A DNA stretch of 64,000 bases. Source: RPRB01 sp035501615 (lineage in GTDB: Bacteria; Myxococcota; Myxococcia; Myxococcales; Myxococcaceae). Shown here one piece after another: positions 28,294 to 37,600 of this stretch (positions within the stretch are counted from its first letter, which is position 1; each line of letters begins with the position of its first letter). The stretch is taken from contig DATJVY010000002.1 in NCBI GenBank assembly GCA_035501615.1, positions 10,302-74,301 on the forward strand, written 5' to 3'. Both the position numbers and the translations under genes were made by a program. The notes beneath the pieces were generated by a model. That model was given only the letters and a program-made list of their open reading frames with translations. It was not told where the DNA came from and searched no databases.

Positions 28294-29598
28294 TCAGCCG
28301 CCCAGGCGCTCGCGGGCGTGTGCCAGCGTGTGGCCGAGCGCTGCCTCGACCTCGTCGGCCGTCGCGGCCCCGCACTCCACCGCACGTTGGAGCCCGTTGA
28401 GCAGCCCGCGCGCGGTCGCCGCGTCGTCGAACTCGGCACCGAGCCGCGTGGCCTGTGCCGACTGGTCGAGGAACTTTCGCAGCCGCGCCGCCGCCGGGGC
28501 GATCTCCTCCCGCAGCGTCGCGAACAGCGCCCCGTACCGCGCCGGCAGCTGCGCGGGATGCAGATCCCACCCCTGCACCACGCCGTCCCGGTACGCCCGC
28601 CGGATGTCGTCCGCCGCCCGCGCCCACGCCCGGAACACCGCCTCGCGGTTCGCCGAGCGCTCCCCATCGCTCTTCGGCTCGCGGTGCGGCCCCACCGGAA
28701 GCAGCGTCGTCGGCCCGTCCACGATCGTCACTCCGGTTCCGGAGAGCGCGAGCTGGAGCAGCCGCCGCACCAGCTCCACCGACGGATGCCCCAGCCACTG
28801 GTGCGCCGCGCTGATGCCGAGCGCCGACGTCATGTCATAGGGCCCCACGTGTACCGACCGGCACCGCCCACCCGCGGCCTCCACCATCGCCAGGATGCCC
28901 AGCTTCCCGTCCAGCGAGACCAGCGCCGCCGGCGTCTCGACCATCAGCTCCAGCGCCACCGAGCCCGCCGGCCAGCCCAGCCGGTGCTCCAGCGCCTCGG
29001 CCGCGCGACGGAGCAGCTCCACCTGGATCGGAAGCACCAGCTTGGGCGCGGTCAGCGCGAACCCGGTGATGGGCTGGTTCCCGAGCCTCGAGCCCACCCG
29101 CTCCAGCGTCCGCAGCGCCCGCCGTGCGGACCGGCCGTTGAACGGCTTCAGGCGCAGGCCGATGAACGGCGGGAGCGTCGCCTCGCGGGCTCCCTGTGCG
29201 AGCGCTGCGCCGGCGGCGTCGGCGTGGGTGTCCTCCTCCTCGTCGGGGCGGATGCCGTAGCCGTCCTCGAAGTCGATCCGGAGGTCCTCCACCGGCTCGC
29301 GCTCGAGCTTCGCGACGACCCGCTTGCGGAGGTCGGTGGCCTGCGTGGGGGTCAGCGACAGGCCGAGCGCGTGCGCGTAGGTCGGCCCGTCGGGCGCGTA
29401 GGCGTCCAGCGCCGCCCGCGCCAGGGTGCCCATCCGCGCTGCCGCGCCGGCCCTGAAGAGGTGTGCGCCACCATAGAGGACCTGCACCGGTCGCCGCCCG
29501 GCGGGACCGGCGCGTCGCTCGCGATCGCGCTGGTGAAGCGCCTCGTCGAGCGTCTCCAGCAGGGGCTGCAGGGCCTCGGTCAGCGGGGGCAGCGCCAT
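28294..29598 (-). CDS. HpcH/citrate-lyase-beta-like aldolase (DUF6986 type)
   Basis: The 434-residue protein resembles the HpcH/HpaI PEP-utilising aldolase superfamily. It has LRIDFEDGYGIRPDEEEDTH, an acidic metal-site motif near residue 125, and ALELMVETPAALVSL, corresponding to the metal Glu, as well as VHVGPYDMTSALGIS and VQGWDLHPAQLPARY. Old annotations call relatives phosphoenolpyruvate kinase; the reaction is unknown. I start at ATG 29598 (MALPPLTEALQPLL) since the upstream 36 in-frame codons look non-native and would crowd the divergent transhydrogenase promoter. Confidence 0.82.
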   Translation of the reverse strand: MALPPLTEALQPLLETLDEALHQRDRERRAGPAGRRPVQVLYGGAHLFRAGAAARMGTLARAALDAYAPDGPTYAHALGLSLTPTQATDLRKRVVAKLEREPVEDLRIDFEDGYGIRPDEEEDTHADAAGAALAQGAREATLPPFIGLRLKPFNGRSARRALRTLERVGSRLGNQPITGFALTAPKLVLPIQVELLRRAAEALEHRLGWPAGSVALELMVETPAALVSLDGKLGILAMVEAAGGRCRSVHVGPYDMTSALGISAAHQWLGHPSVELVRRLLQLALSGTGVTIVDGPTTLLPVGPHREPKSDGERSANREAVFRAWARAADDIRRAYRDGVVQGWDLHPAQLPARYGALFATLREEIAPAAARLRKFLDQSAQATRLGAEFDDAATARGLLNGLQRAVECGAATADEVEAALGHTLAHARERLGG

Positions 29599-29755
29599 GG
29601 CCGCCCCATACCACCACCGGGTCAGCGGTTCGACTGGAGGTGCGCCTCCAGGAACCACAGCCAGCGCGTCGACGCGCGCGTGGCCGTGGGCGATGTCGGC
29701 CGCCACCCGATCGTCACCGCCCGCTCGCCCCTGGTCCGTGCTTTAAGATGAGCTG

Positions 29756-31144
29756 ATGCCTGACTACGACCTGGTGGTGATTGGCTCGGGGCCTGCCGGG
29801 GAGAAGGGCGCAGCCCAGGCGGGGTACTTCCGGAAGAAGGTCGCCGTCGTCGAGCGGCAGTCCAACCTCGGCGGCGCCGGCGCCAACACCGGGACCCTGC
29901 CCTCGAAGACGCTTCGCGAGACGTCGCTCTACCTCTCGGGCTTCCGACAGCGTGGCCTCTACGGGGTGGACATGCGGCTCCAGGCGAGCACCGGAGTCCG
30001 CGAGCTGCTGTACCGCGAGCGCGCCGTCGCGCAGGAGGAGCAGGTCCGCGTGTCGCAGAACCTCCATGCCCACGGCGCGGAGGTCTTCCACGGCAAGGGG
30101 CGCATCGTCGACGCGAACACCGTGGTGGTCCGCCGTCCCGGCGCCGAGGACCGGCTCACCGCGAAGGTCATCCTGGTGGCCACCGGGAGCACACCCTTCC
30201 ACCCGCCGCTCTTCAACTTCCAGGCTCCCGGTGTCTACGACTCGGACAGCATCCTCCTGATGTCCGAGGTGCCGCACTCGCTGGTGGTGGTGGGCGGCGG
30301 CGTCATCGGCTGCGAGTACGCCTGCACCTTCGCCGCGCTCGGCATCCCGGTCACGCTGATCGAGTCCCGCGCCCCGCTGCTCTCGTTCCTCGATCTGGAG
30401 ATGTCCACCCGCCTCAAGGCGCGGATGGAGGGCATCGGCGTGCAGTTCAAGATGCCCGGTACCGTCGAGGCGGTGGAGGTCGAGGAGGGCCGGGTGACGG
30501 TGTGCCTCGCGGGTGGCGAGTCGATCGCCGCCGCGGCGCTCCTGGTCGCCTCCGGACGCAGCGCGAACACCGCCGGCATCGGGCTCGAGGAGGTGGGGGT
30601 CAAGCTCGCCGAGCGCGGCCGGGTGCTGGTCAACGAGCACTACCAGACGAGCGTTCCGAACATCTATGCGGCGGGCGACTGCCTCGGCTTCCCTGCGCTG
30701 GCCTCCACGTCGATGGAGCAGGCCCGCGTCGCCATCGCCCACGCCTTCTCCCTCTACCCGAAGGAGCGGCTCGCGCCGATCCTCCCCTATGGCCTGTACA
30801 CCATCCCCGAGCTGTCGATGGCCGGAGAGACCGAGGAGTCGCTCAAGAAATCGGGCGTGGACTACGTGGTCGGGCGCGCGGCCTACGCCACCAACGCCCG
30901 GGGGCAGATCATCGGCGACGGCGGAGGGTTCCTGAAGCTCATCTTTCGCCGCGAGGACATGAAGCTGCTCGGGGTCCACGTCCTCGGCGAACAGGCGTCG
31001 GAGCTGGTCCACATCGGCCTCACCGCGCTGCTCTGCGGCGCCGGGGCGCAGCTGTTCATCGACACCTGCTACAACTACCCGACGCTCTCGGACCTCTACA
31101 AGTACGCGACCTACAACGCGATGGCCCAGCGGAACCCGCTCTAG
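29756..31144 (+). CDS. sthA: SthA-like soluble pyridine nucleotide transhydrogenase, cysteine-free active site
   Basis: The 462-residue flavoprotein belongs to the FAD disulfide-reductase fold. It has FAD motif VVIGSGPAGEKGA, NAD motif VVVGGGVIGCEYA and C-terminal CYNYPTLSDLYKYAT, the SthA-like replacement of the HPT motif. SthA moves electrons between NADPH and NAD+ in the cytosol. The usual GGxCxxxGCxPSK reads GGAGANTGTLPSK (39-51). Both redox cysteines are absent: Gly42 and Thr47; E. coli SthA keeps the first. This fits transhydrogenation rather than disulfide chemistry. A TAAGAT at 29742 lies close to the ATG and might be a -10 element giving a very short leader. Confidence 0.88.
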   Translation: MPDYDLVVIGSGPAGEKGAAQAGYFRKKVAVVERQSNLGGAGANTGTLPSKTLRETSLYLSGFRQRGLYGVDMRLQASTGVRELLYRERAVAQEEQVRVSQNLHAHGAEVFHGKGRIVDANTVVVRRPGAEDRLTAKVILVATGSTPFHPPLFNFQAPGVYDSDSILLMSEVPHSLVVVGGGVIGCEYACTFAALGIPVTLIESRAPLLSFLDLEMSTRLKARMEGIGVQFKMPGTVEAVEVEEGRVTVCLAGGESIAAAALLVASGRSANTAGIGLEEVGVKLAERGRVLVNEHYQTSVPNIYAAGDCLGFPALASTSMEQARVAIAHAFSLYPKERLAPILPYGLYTIPELSMAGETEESLKKSGVDYVVGRAAYATNARGQIIGDGGGFLKLIFRREDMKLLGVHVLGEQASELVHIGLTALLCGAGAQLFIDTCYNYPTLSDLYKYATYNAMAQRNPL

Positions 31145-31150
31145 CGGCGC

Positions 31151-31930
31151 GTGAGCCACTCCCCACTCCAGCTCCTCCTCCTCTTCCTCGTCTCCATCGT
31201 CGCGGGCACGATGAACGCCCTGGCCGGCGGGGGGACGCTGCTCACCTTCCCCGCGCTCCTCGCCGCCGGCGTCCCCCCGGTGGTCGCCAACGCCACGAAC
31301 ACCGTGGCCCTGGTGCCCGGCTCGCTGAGCGCGGGCTGGGGCTTCCGCGACGAGATCGGCACCCCCACCCGGCCGGTGATCGCCGTCCTGCTTGCCTCCT
31401 GCATCGCCGGCGGTCTGGTGGGCGCCTGGCTGGTGGTGATGGCCGGAGACGCGCTGTTCCGGGCTCTGGTGCCCTGGCTCATCTTCGCCGCGACCGCCCT
31501 GTTCCTCGTCCAGGAGCCGCTCCGCCACTGGCGCGAGCGCCGGAGCGCGACGGCCGCACCGCGCGAGCTCGATCAGGCGAACCTCTGGGTGCTGACCGCC
31601 GGCCAGTTCGTCGTCGCGGTGTACGGCGGCTTCTTCGGCGCCGGGATGGGCATCCTGATGCTCGCCGAGCTCGGGCTGGTGGGCCTGACCAACATCCACC
31701 AGATGAACGGGCTGAAGAACCTGGGCGCGCTGTGCATCAACGGCATCGCCGCAGTCTACTTCGCGGTCGGCAGGCACGTTCGCTGGCCGCTGGTGGCCCT
31801 GATGGCGGTGGGGTCGGTGCTGGGAGGCTACGCCGGAGCCTGGCTCGCCCAGCGGATCGGCGAGCGGCTGGTGCGCGCGGTCATCATCGCCATCGGGCTC
31901 GGCATGGGCGCGTGGATGCTGGTGAAGTGA
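31151..31930 (+). CDS. TSUP-family (TauE/SafE) membrane transporter
   Basis: The 259-residue protein has seven to eight helices and the TSUP repeat motifs: SIVAGTMNALAGGGTLLTFP near the N-terminus, ANATNTVALVPGS, and the second-half counterpart VYGGFFGAGMGILMLAELGL with NIHQMNGLKNL. The family exports organosulfur or sulfite-type anions; the substrate is unknown. The GTG start follows the transhydrogenase stop by 6 bases, so the two are co-transcribed. It is convergent with the small gene ending at 31933. Confidence 0.92.
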   Translation: MSHSPLQLLLLFLVSIVAGTMNALAGGGTLLTFPALLAAGVPPVVANATNTVALVPGSLSAGWGFRDEIGTPTRPVIAVLLASCIAGGLVGAWLVVMAGDALFRALVPWLIFAATALFLVQEPLRHWRERRSATAAPRELDQANLWVLTAGQFVVAVYGGFFGAGMGILMLAELGLVGLTNIHQMNGLKNLGALCINGIAAVYFAVGRHVRWPLVALMAVGSVLGGYAGAWLAQRIGERLVRAVIIAIGLGMGAWMLVK

Positions 31931-31932
31931 CC

Positions 31933-32220
31933 TCAGCCGGCATTCCGAGGACCGGGCGGCAGTGCCAGGGGGAGGGAGGCCTCGGGCAGAGCGTGGTGGG
32001 CCTGGGCCTCCTTGCGGAGCTCGGCGTCGGTCAGCTCCTCCTGCCACTGCTTCGGATTGGTCCGCCAGTGGAAGTCGGCCGGGACCGACCCTCCGCCCTC
32101 CTGTCCGTAGCCGATCATGTCGGGGAAGAGAGGCGTCCAGCGTCCGGCGGCGTCGGGCTCCCGGGTGACCGCGGTCCGCTGCTTCCGGGGAACGAAGGGA
32201 TAGAAGGGCGTGTTGCTCAC
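31933..32220 (-). CDS. Small hypothetical protein
   Basis: The 95-residue product (VSNTPFYPFVPRKQRTAVT onward) is soluble, rich in aromatic and Pro residues, and has a helical acidic centre (NPKQWQEELTDAELRKEAQ). I recognise no family. I chose GTG 32220 because the longer frame from 32319 would run into the divergent glpD start at 32307. An AAGGTG lies about 8 bases upstream. The open frame has biased third-position GC, which supports coding. Confidence 0.55.
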   Translation of the reverse strand: MSNTPFYPFVPRKQRTAVTREPDAAGRWTPLFPDMIGYGQEGGGSVPADFHWRTNPKQWQEELTDAELRKEAQAHHALPEASLPLALPPGPRNAG

Positions 32221-32306
32221 GGACGGCACCTTGCCCCGGGTGGACGGTCGGAGGGAAGGGGCAAGCGGACCCCGCGGGGCCGCTGCTACCCTTCCGGGGT
32301 CACCTG

Positions 32307-33908
32307 ATGGATCGCGCACGTAACCTCGACCGGCTGGCGGACCCGTTCGACCTCGCCATCATCGGCGGTGGGGCCACCGGGCTCGGCGCGGCCGTGGAGT
32401 CGGCGGCGCGCGGGTACCGGACGGTGCTGCTCGAGGCTCGGGACTTCGCCCAGGGCACCTCCAGCCGCTCGACCAAGCTGGTGCACGGGGGCGTGCGCTA
32501 CCTGGCCCAGGGGAACGTGGGGCTGGTGCGCGAGGCGCTGCTCGAGCGCGGTCGCCTGCGGCGGAACGCACCGCATCTGGTGGGAGATCTCGAGTTCGTC
32601 GTGCCGGCGTACGCCTGGTGGTCGGGCCCCTACTACGGGGTGGGCCTCAAGCTCTACGACGTGCTCGCCGGGCGACACCGTCTGGGGACCAGCCAGCTCC
32701 TCTCCCGGGCGCAGGTCCTGGAGCGCCTGCCCACGCTCGAGCCCGACCAGCTGAAGGGCGGGGTGCGCTACTTCGACGGGCAGTTCGACGACGCGCGGCT
32801 GGCGGTGACGCTGGCGCTGACCGCCGACGACCTGGGCGCCGTGCTGCTGAACCACGCGCCGGTGGTGGCCCTGCTCCGCTGGGGAGGAACGCTCCGCGGG
32901 GTGCGGGTGCGCGACGAGGAGTCGGGAGGGGAGTACGAGGTGAGCGCCCGGGTGGTGGTGAACGCCACCGGCGTGTTCGCGGACGAGGTCCGGCGGATGG
33001 ACGAGCCGGAGGCGCCGCCGCTGGTGGCGCCGTCGCAGGGCGTGCACCTGGTCCTCCCCGATGCCTTCCTGCCCGGAAACCACGCCCTGATGATTCCGCG
33101 CACCGACGACGGGCGAGTGCTCTTCGTCGTCCCCTGGCACCGGCGGGCGCTGGTGGGGACGACGGACACTCCGGTGCCACGGGCGAGCGTCGAGCCGCGG
33201 CCGCTGGAGGAGGAGATCCGGTTCCTCCTCGACCACGCCGCGCGCTACCTCACCCGGGACCCGCGACGCGAGGACGTGCTCAGCGTCTACACCGGGCTCC
33301 GCCCCCTCGTGCGGCACGAGGGCACGGGGCCCACCGCCGCCCTGAGCCGCGACCACAGCGTCTTCGAGAGCAAGAGCGGGCTGGTCACCATCGTCGGAGG
33401 GAAGTGGACGACTTACCGGCGGATGGGCCAGGACGTCGTCGACCACGCGGCGCGGGTCGCCGGGCTCCCCGAGCGGCCCTCCACCACCGCGGAGCTCCGG
33501 CTCCACGGCGCCCCCGAGCACGAGCACGTCGAGGTCTCCACCATGGGCACGCCGAGCGAGATGCTCGCCGCGCACGGCACCGACGCCGACCTGGTCCGCC
33601 AGCTGGCCGAGGAGGACCCGGAGCTCGCCGTGCCGATCCATCCGCGGCTTCCGTACCTCCTCGGGGAGGTGGCCTGGGCGGTGCGGCACGAGATGGCACG
33701 CACGCTGGAGGACGTGCTGTCCCGGCGTACCCGGTCCCTGGTGCTCGATGCGCGCGCGGCGCTGGAGTGCGCCCCGGCCGTGGCCCGGGTCGTCGCCCGC
33801 GAGCTGGGACGGGACGCGGCGTGGGAGCGGGAACAGGTCGCGGGGTTCGAGCGCCGAGCCCGGGAGAGCGTCCTCGACGCCGACGGCAGTCCGGGAGCGA
33901 CGCCCTGA
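32307..33908 (+). CDS. glpD: Aerobic glycerol-3-phosphate dehydrogenase GlpD
   Basis: GlpD oxidises sn-glycerol-3-phosphate to dihydroxyacetone phosphate and passes electrons to quinone at the inner membrane. The 533-residue length is typical. The FAD motif LAIIGGGATGLGAAVESAAR, the signature TSSRSTKLVHGGVRYL, DTPVPRASVEP and IVGGKWTTYRRMGQ are all present, followed by the C-terminal DAO_C domain (LPYLLGEVAWAVRHEMARTL). No glpF or glpK is adjacent, so glycerolipid turnover is a likely substrate source. Confidence 0.95.
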   Translation: MDRARNLDRLADPFDLAIIGGGATGLGAAVESAARGYRTVLLEARDFAQGTSSRSTKLVHGGVRYLAQGNVGLVREALLERGRLRRNAPHLVGDLEFVVPAYAWWSGPYYGVGLKLYDVLAGRHRLGTSQLLSRAQVLERLPTLEPDQLKGGVRYFDGQFDDARLAVTLALTADDLGAVLLNHAPVVALLRWGGTLRGVRVRDEESGGEYEVSARVVVNATGVFADEVRRMDEPEAPPLVAPSQGVHLVLPDAFLPGNHALMIPRTDDGRVLFVVPWHRRALVGTTDTPVPRASVEPRPLEEEIRFLLDHAARYLTRDPRREDVLSVYTGLRPLVRHEGTGPTAALSRDHSVFESKSGLVTIVGGKWTTYRRMGQDVVDHAARVAGLPERPSTTAELRLHGAPEHEHVEVSTMGTPSEMLAAHGTDADLVRQLAEEDPELAVPIHPRLPYLLGEVAWAVRHEMARTLEDVLSRRTRSLVLDARAALECAPAVARVVARELGRDAAWEREQVAGFERRARESVLDADGSPGATP

Positions 33909-33943
33909 GAGAGGCGCCGGAGCGAGGTGCGGTTCTCTGGGAC

Positions 33944-34228
33944 GTGCTGACCTGGCTCTCCGGGGCGGGCGCGTTCGCGGGAGCGCTGGCCGTGGCGAGG
34001 CTGGTCCCGCTCTCCGGCTCGCGGTTCTGGCTGTGCGTCGTCTGGGGGCTGCTCCTCGCCCTGGCCACGATCCTCGTCACCCAAGGCGCGGGGGCCGCCC
34101 TGTTCCGGAGCGACCCATCGACGTTCGGGGTCCTCCTGGCGTACCTCGCGGCGGTGGTCTGGATCGGGATCGCAGGCGGGGGCGCGGTGGTCCTCACTCG
34201 CCTGCTCGTCGCGCCACCGGGCCGCTGA
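33944..34228 (+). CDS. Small three-helix membrane protein
   Basis: The 94-residue product has three hydrophobic segments (GAGAFAGALAVARLVPL, FWLCVVWGLLLALATILVT, FGVLLAYLAAVVWIGIAG). The frame has no ATG. GTG 33944 is my choice; a CTG at 33905 overlapping the glpD stop is possible. I recognise no family. Position just after glpD suggests co-transcription. Confidence 0.6.
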   Translation: MLTWLSGAGAFAGALAVARLVPLSGSRFWLCVVWGLLLALATILVTQGAGAALFRSDPSTFGVLLAYLAAVVWIGIAGGGAVVLTRLLVAPPGR

Positions 34229-34244
34229 GCGCGACCGGGGGAGC

Positions 34245-35546
34245 TCAGGCCGCGGCGTCGACCACCGAGCGGAGCGCGGCCTCCACCCGGGGGAGCACCT
34301 CGCGGATGTCCGCCTCGCTGACCGCGCCCACGCTGCACCGGAACCAGCCGGTCTCGTCCTGGAGCCCGAAGGCCTGGAAGGGCACCACGCCGAAGCCGGC
34401 CCGCTCGAGGAGGAGCTTCCGGATGTCCTCGTTGTTCCGGATGCCTTTCCGCCCCACGAGGTCGAAGCGCACCGAGAGGTAGATCGCCCCCTGCGGCGCG
34501 ATGTCGCTCACCGGCAGCCCGCGGGCGCGGAGCTCCATCAGTCCCTGGTGCAGCGCCTCGAGCCGTGCGTCCACCCCGCGCCGCATCTCGGCCAGATAGC
34601 GGTCGACCGCCGGCACGTCGTCGAGGAACCTCGCGGAGGCGATCTGCTCGGCCCGGGGCGCCCAGGCCCCGGTGTGCCCGATGAGGTCCCGCATCCGCGA
34701 GATGATCGAGGGCGGCCCCACGCCCCAGCCCACGCGGACGCCCGTGGCGGCGAAGGCCTTCGAGATGCCGTCGACCAGGACCGTGTAGGGCGCCATCTCC
34801 GGCACCAGCCCCACCGGCGTCACGTGCTTCGAGGCCCCGTGGGTCAGCACCCAGTAGATCTGGTCGTACAGCACGATGACCGGCGGGCGGCCGGCGTGCT
34901 TCCGCTCGAGGTTCTCCTCCACCACCGCCTGGCACACCGCCTTCAGCTGCTCGGGGGCGAACATCGTCCCGGTGGGGTTGAGCGGGCTGCCCAGGCAGAG
35001 GAGCCGCGCGTGCGCCAGCTGCGGGCGGAGCTGCTCGACGGTGGGCATGAAGCCGCGGTCTGGATCGGTGGGCACCACCGCGCCCTTCGCCCCCACCATG
35101 TAGACGTAATAGTTGTTGTTCCAGGAGGGCACCGGGTAGACGACCACGTCCCCCGGGTCCACGACCGTCCGGAAGGTCCCGTAGACGATCGGGCGTGCGC
35201 CGCTGGCGATGACGATGCTCTCCAGCGGGTACTGAAGCCCCAGGCCCCGGGCGTAGAAGCGCTGCACCGCCTGCCGCAGCTCGGGCATGCCGTCGGCCGG
35301 GGGGTAGTTCGTCTCTCCGGCCCGGAGCGCCTCGGCGATGAGGTCGCGGAGCCCCGTCGGGATGGGGAACTCGCGCGGGCTGAAGTCGCCCACGGTGAGG
35401 TTGCAGACCCTCGCCCCCTTGGCGACGAGGGCGCGGATCTCGCCGGCGACCTTGAGGATCTCGCTGCCCATGAGCCCGCGGGCCATGCCGCTCACGGTGT
35501 CCGGGTCCTTCGGATGTCCCAGGGTGTCGTTGAGATCGAGTGCCAC
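34245..35546 (-). CDS. PLP-dependent aminotransferase, class I/II
   Basis: The 433-residue enzyme has fold-type I aminotransferase features. These are the substrate loop GETNYPPADGMPELRQAVQR, the PLP-stacking region YPVPSWNNNYYVYMVGAKG, the Asn/Pro motif SPLNPTGTMF, Asp-Tyr contact VIVLYDQIYWVL, Schiff-base Lys in DGISKAFAATGVRVGWGVG and a C-terminal Arg region (WFRCSVGAVSEAD). It resembles aspartate/other amino acid aminotransferases; I cannot fix the substrate. It faces the preceding glpD unit end to end. Confidence 0.92.
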   Translation of the reverse strand: MALDLNDTLGHPKDPDTVSGMARGLMGSEILKVAGEIRALVAKGARVCNLTVGDFSPREFPIPTGLRDLIAEALRAGETNYPPADGMPELRQAVQRFYARGLGLQYPLESIVIASGARPIVYGTFRTVVDPGDVVVYPVPSWNNNYYVYMVGAKGAVVPTDPDRGFMPTVEQLRPQLAHARLLCLGSPLNPTGTMFAPEQLKAVCQAVVEENLERKHAGRPPVIVLYDQIYWVLTHGASKHVTPVGLVPEMAPYTVLVDGISKAFAATGVRVGWGVGPPSIISRMRDLIGHTGAWAPRAEQIASARFLDDVPAVDRYLAEMRRGVDARLEALHQGLMELRARGLPVSDIAPQGAIYLSVRFDLVGRKGIRNNEDIRKLLLERAGFGVVPFQAFGLQDETGWFRCSVGAVSEADIREVLPRVEAALRSVVDAAA

Positions 35547-35617
35547 GAGGCGTCCTCCGCGGGCCCCCTTACCGGAGCCGGCGGCCCGGGCGCCAGCACA
35601 GTTCGCCCGGAACCGTC

Positions 35618-35637
35618 CGGACGGACGCCTCCGTCCG
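35618..35637. terminator. Hairpin between crcB and aminotransferase genes
   Basis: A perfect 8-base stem (CGGACGGA/TCCGTCCG) with a CGCC tetraloop lies in the 132-base gap after crcB and before the aminotransferase start on the same strand. No T-tract follows. It may terminate the M64-crcB transcript or lie in the aminotransferase leader. Confidence 0.35.
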
Positions 35638-35678
35638 AGCCATCACCCGTTCGATCCATCTGGCTTCGCCAGCGGCCT

Positions 35679-36062
35679 CTACGCTCCGACCCAGGCTCGC
35701 CCGGTCGCGAGGCCCAGCACTCCGGCCAGCAGGCACCCGAGCACCGTCGCGGCGAGATTGAGCCCGGCCAGGCCGTAGGCCCGCTGGTTCAGGAGCGCCA
35801 GCGTCTCGTAGTTGAACGAGGAGTAGGTGGTGAAGCCGCCCATGATGCCGGTGGTGAGGAAGATCCGGAGCTCGACCGAGATGGCCGTCCCGGCGAGCGC
35901 CAGGTGCATCACCAGAGCGATCAGGAACGAGCCGGACACGTTCACCATCAGCGTGCCCCAGGGGAACGCCGGTCCCAGCAGCCGGGCCGCAGCCGCGCCC
36001 ACGCCGTAGCGCGCGACGGAGCCGAGGGCCCCGCCCACCGCCACCAGGACCACCCGGGTCAC
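35679..36062 (-). CDS. crcB: Fluoride ion channel CrcB/Fluc
   Basis: The 127-residue protein has four helices and Fluc motifs: ALGSVARYGVGAAAARLL at the first helix, TLMVNVSGSFLIALVMH (pore Asn and Ser) and GIMGGFTTYSSFNYE with the central sodium-site Thr-Thr. Fluc works as an antiparallel dual-topology dimer that exports fluoride. The GTG start overlaps the M64 peptidase stop (GTGA). That leaves no room for the usual crcB fluoride riboswitch directly upstream, and I saw none ahead of the peptidase gene. Confidence 0.93.
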   Translation of the reverse strand: MTRVVLVAVGGALGSVARYGVGAAAARLLGPAFPWGTLMVNVSGSFLIALVMHLALAGTAISVELRIFLTTGIMGGFTTYSSFNYETLALLNQRAYGLAGLNLAATVLGCLLAGVLGLATGRAWVGA

Positions 36063-37462
36063 CGCGCGGCCCCCTTGGAATAGAGGTCGATGATCCGCGA
36101 GATGGAGGCCTGGCAGACGCGGCAGAAGGGCACCTCGTCGCGGGCGAACATGATGCAGTCCTCCTCGGGCCGGAAGTAGCCGCGGGACTCGTACATCGCC
36201 CCTTCGAACGCGCCGACCTTCCCCGAGTACCGATCGGTGTTGAGGATGCGGGTGACCTCCTTCTTCTCCTTGGTGAAGAGCGCGTCCATCTCCGACTCGG
36301 GGCGCCGGTCGGCGCGGATCTTCTTGCGCTCCACCTGGATGGCGCGGCTGTAGGTCTCGAACTCGTCCTTGCGCCACGGGGTGGGCACCGGCACGCCGGG
36401 GGTGAGGAGCGCCTTCCACTTCGGCGCCGCGGGGTCCTTGAGCGCGGTGACGTTCGGCTCCCAGGGCTCGGGACGGTCGCCGGAGGGGACGTAGGCGCTC
36501 TCGGAGGTGAAGTACTCGTCCGCCAGCCCGGCAAAGTGGTGGCCGAACTCGTGGACGAAGACGTACGGCGACCAGAGCGAGTCGGCAGCCACGGTGCTGT
36601 AGAGCCCGAAGATGCCCCCGCCGCCGTAGGTGTTGCCGTTGACCAGGATCTCCACGAACTCGTACGGGGCGAAGGAGGCCACGTCGCGGAAGGAGCGGTT
36701 GTCGAAGGTGAGGACGTAGCGCTCGCTGCCGAACGCGTCGTAGGTGGCGCCGATCCGGCTCCGGCGGTGGATGCCGGTCGAGGGGCGCGAGATGCCCGGC
36801 TCACGGGACTCGGGGCACAGCCCCCAGACGTTGAAGTCCTGCTTCCGCTCCTTGAAGGGGGACTGGGAGAAGAGGATCGACACCAGCCGCCGGGCGTCCT
36901 TCTCGAACTTGCCGCGCTGGGTCCGGGTGTACCCGTCGCCGAGGATGAGCACGTCGACCTTCGACTCCGAGGGGCCGTTCTTGAGAAGGGGGATGAGAGG
37001 ACCGGGGCTGTCCGGCACCGCGTCGCTGACGTTCTGGTCCTTCGGATCGACGCGGAAGCTCCACACCGCGACGAAGGCGTTCGCCTTGTCGCGCTTCTCC
37101 AGCGTCACCTCCACGGGCCCGGTGGGAAGAGGGAAGCGGAACGACTCCTCGAAGGTGCGTGCGCGCTCCCTGGCCTCGGGCGTGTCCTCCCACTCGCCGA
37201 AGATGGAGCTGAAGCCGCGCGAGTAGAGCAGCGCCTTGCTGGACGCGTCCCGCACCAGGAAGCGGTACTTGCCCATGTCGGTGTCGTCGATGGGCCGCGC
37301 AGGGTTCCCCGGGAAGGGAAGCGGCTCGACGATCAGCCGGTCGAGGCTGAAGATCTCCCGGCCTTCGCTGCCGGTGTGGAAGTAATCGATCCGGAAGGTC
37401 CGGGGAGCGGCGGCGAACGCCGCGGACGCGACGAGCAGGCTCAAGAGGGCGACCAGGCGCAT
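36059..37462 (-). CDS. M64-family (IgA peptidase-like) secreted metallopeptidase
   Basis: The 467-residue protein has a clear signal peptide (MRLVALLSLLVASAAFAAAP). An N-terminal M64 prodomain-like region (RTFRIDYFHTGSEGREIFSL) precedes a peptidase domain with VDVLILGDGYTRTQ, EFVEILVNGNTYGGGGIFGL and the zinc motif VHEFGHHFAGLADEYF (HExxHxxGxxD). The C-terminal stretch has three Cys that may form disulfides. M64 peptidases degrade extracellular proteins; predatory Myxococcota have many secreted peptidases. It is translationally coupled to crcB. Confidence 0.92.
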   Translation of the reverse strand: MRLVALLSLLVASAAFAAAPRTFRIDYFHTGSEGREIFSLDRLIVEPLPFPGNPARPIDDTDMGKYRFLVRDASSKALLYSRGFSSIFGEWEDTPEARERARTFEESFRFPLPTGPVEVTLEKRDKANAFVAVWSFRVDPKDQNVSDAVPDSPGPLIPLLKNGPSESKVDVLILGDGYTRTQRGKFEKDARRLVSILFSQSPFKERKQDFNVWGLCPESREPGISRPSTGIHRRSRIGATYDAFGSERYVLTFDNRSFRDVASFAPYEFVEILVNGNTYGGGGIFGLYSTVAADSLWSPYVFVHEFGHHFAGLADEYFTSESAYVPSGDRPEPWEPNVTALKDPAAPKWKALLTPGVPVPTPWRKDEFETYSRAIQVERKKIRADRRPESEMDALFTKEKKEVTRILNTDRYSGKVGAFEGAMYESRGYFRPEEDCIMFARDEVPFCRVCQASISRIIDLYSKGAAR

Positions 37463-37600
37463 GGGGCGCGCGACCTTACGGCAGGTGGGCAGCCGTCGCA
37501 CCTGTCCCGGACGCCCCGCCGCCGTCCGGGGGCACCGGCACGAGAGCAGGGCATCGGGGACCCACGAGGAGCGGTCGGCCGTTTCTGGTATCTCCCTCTG

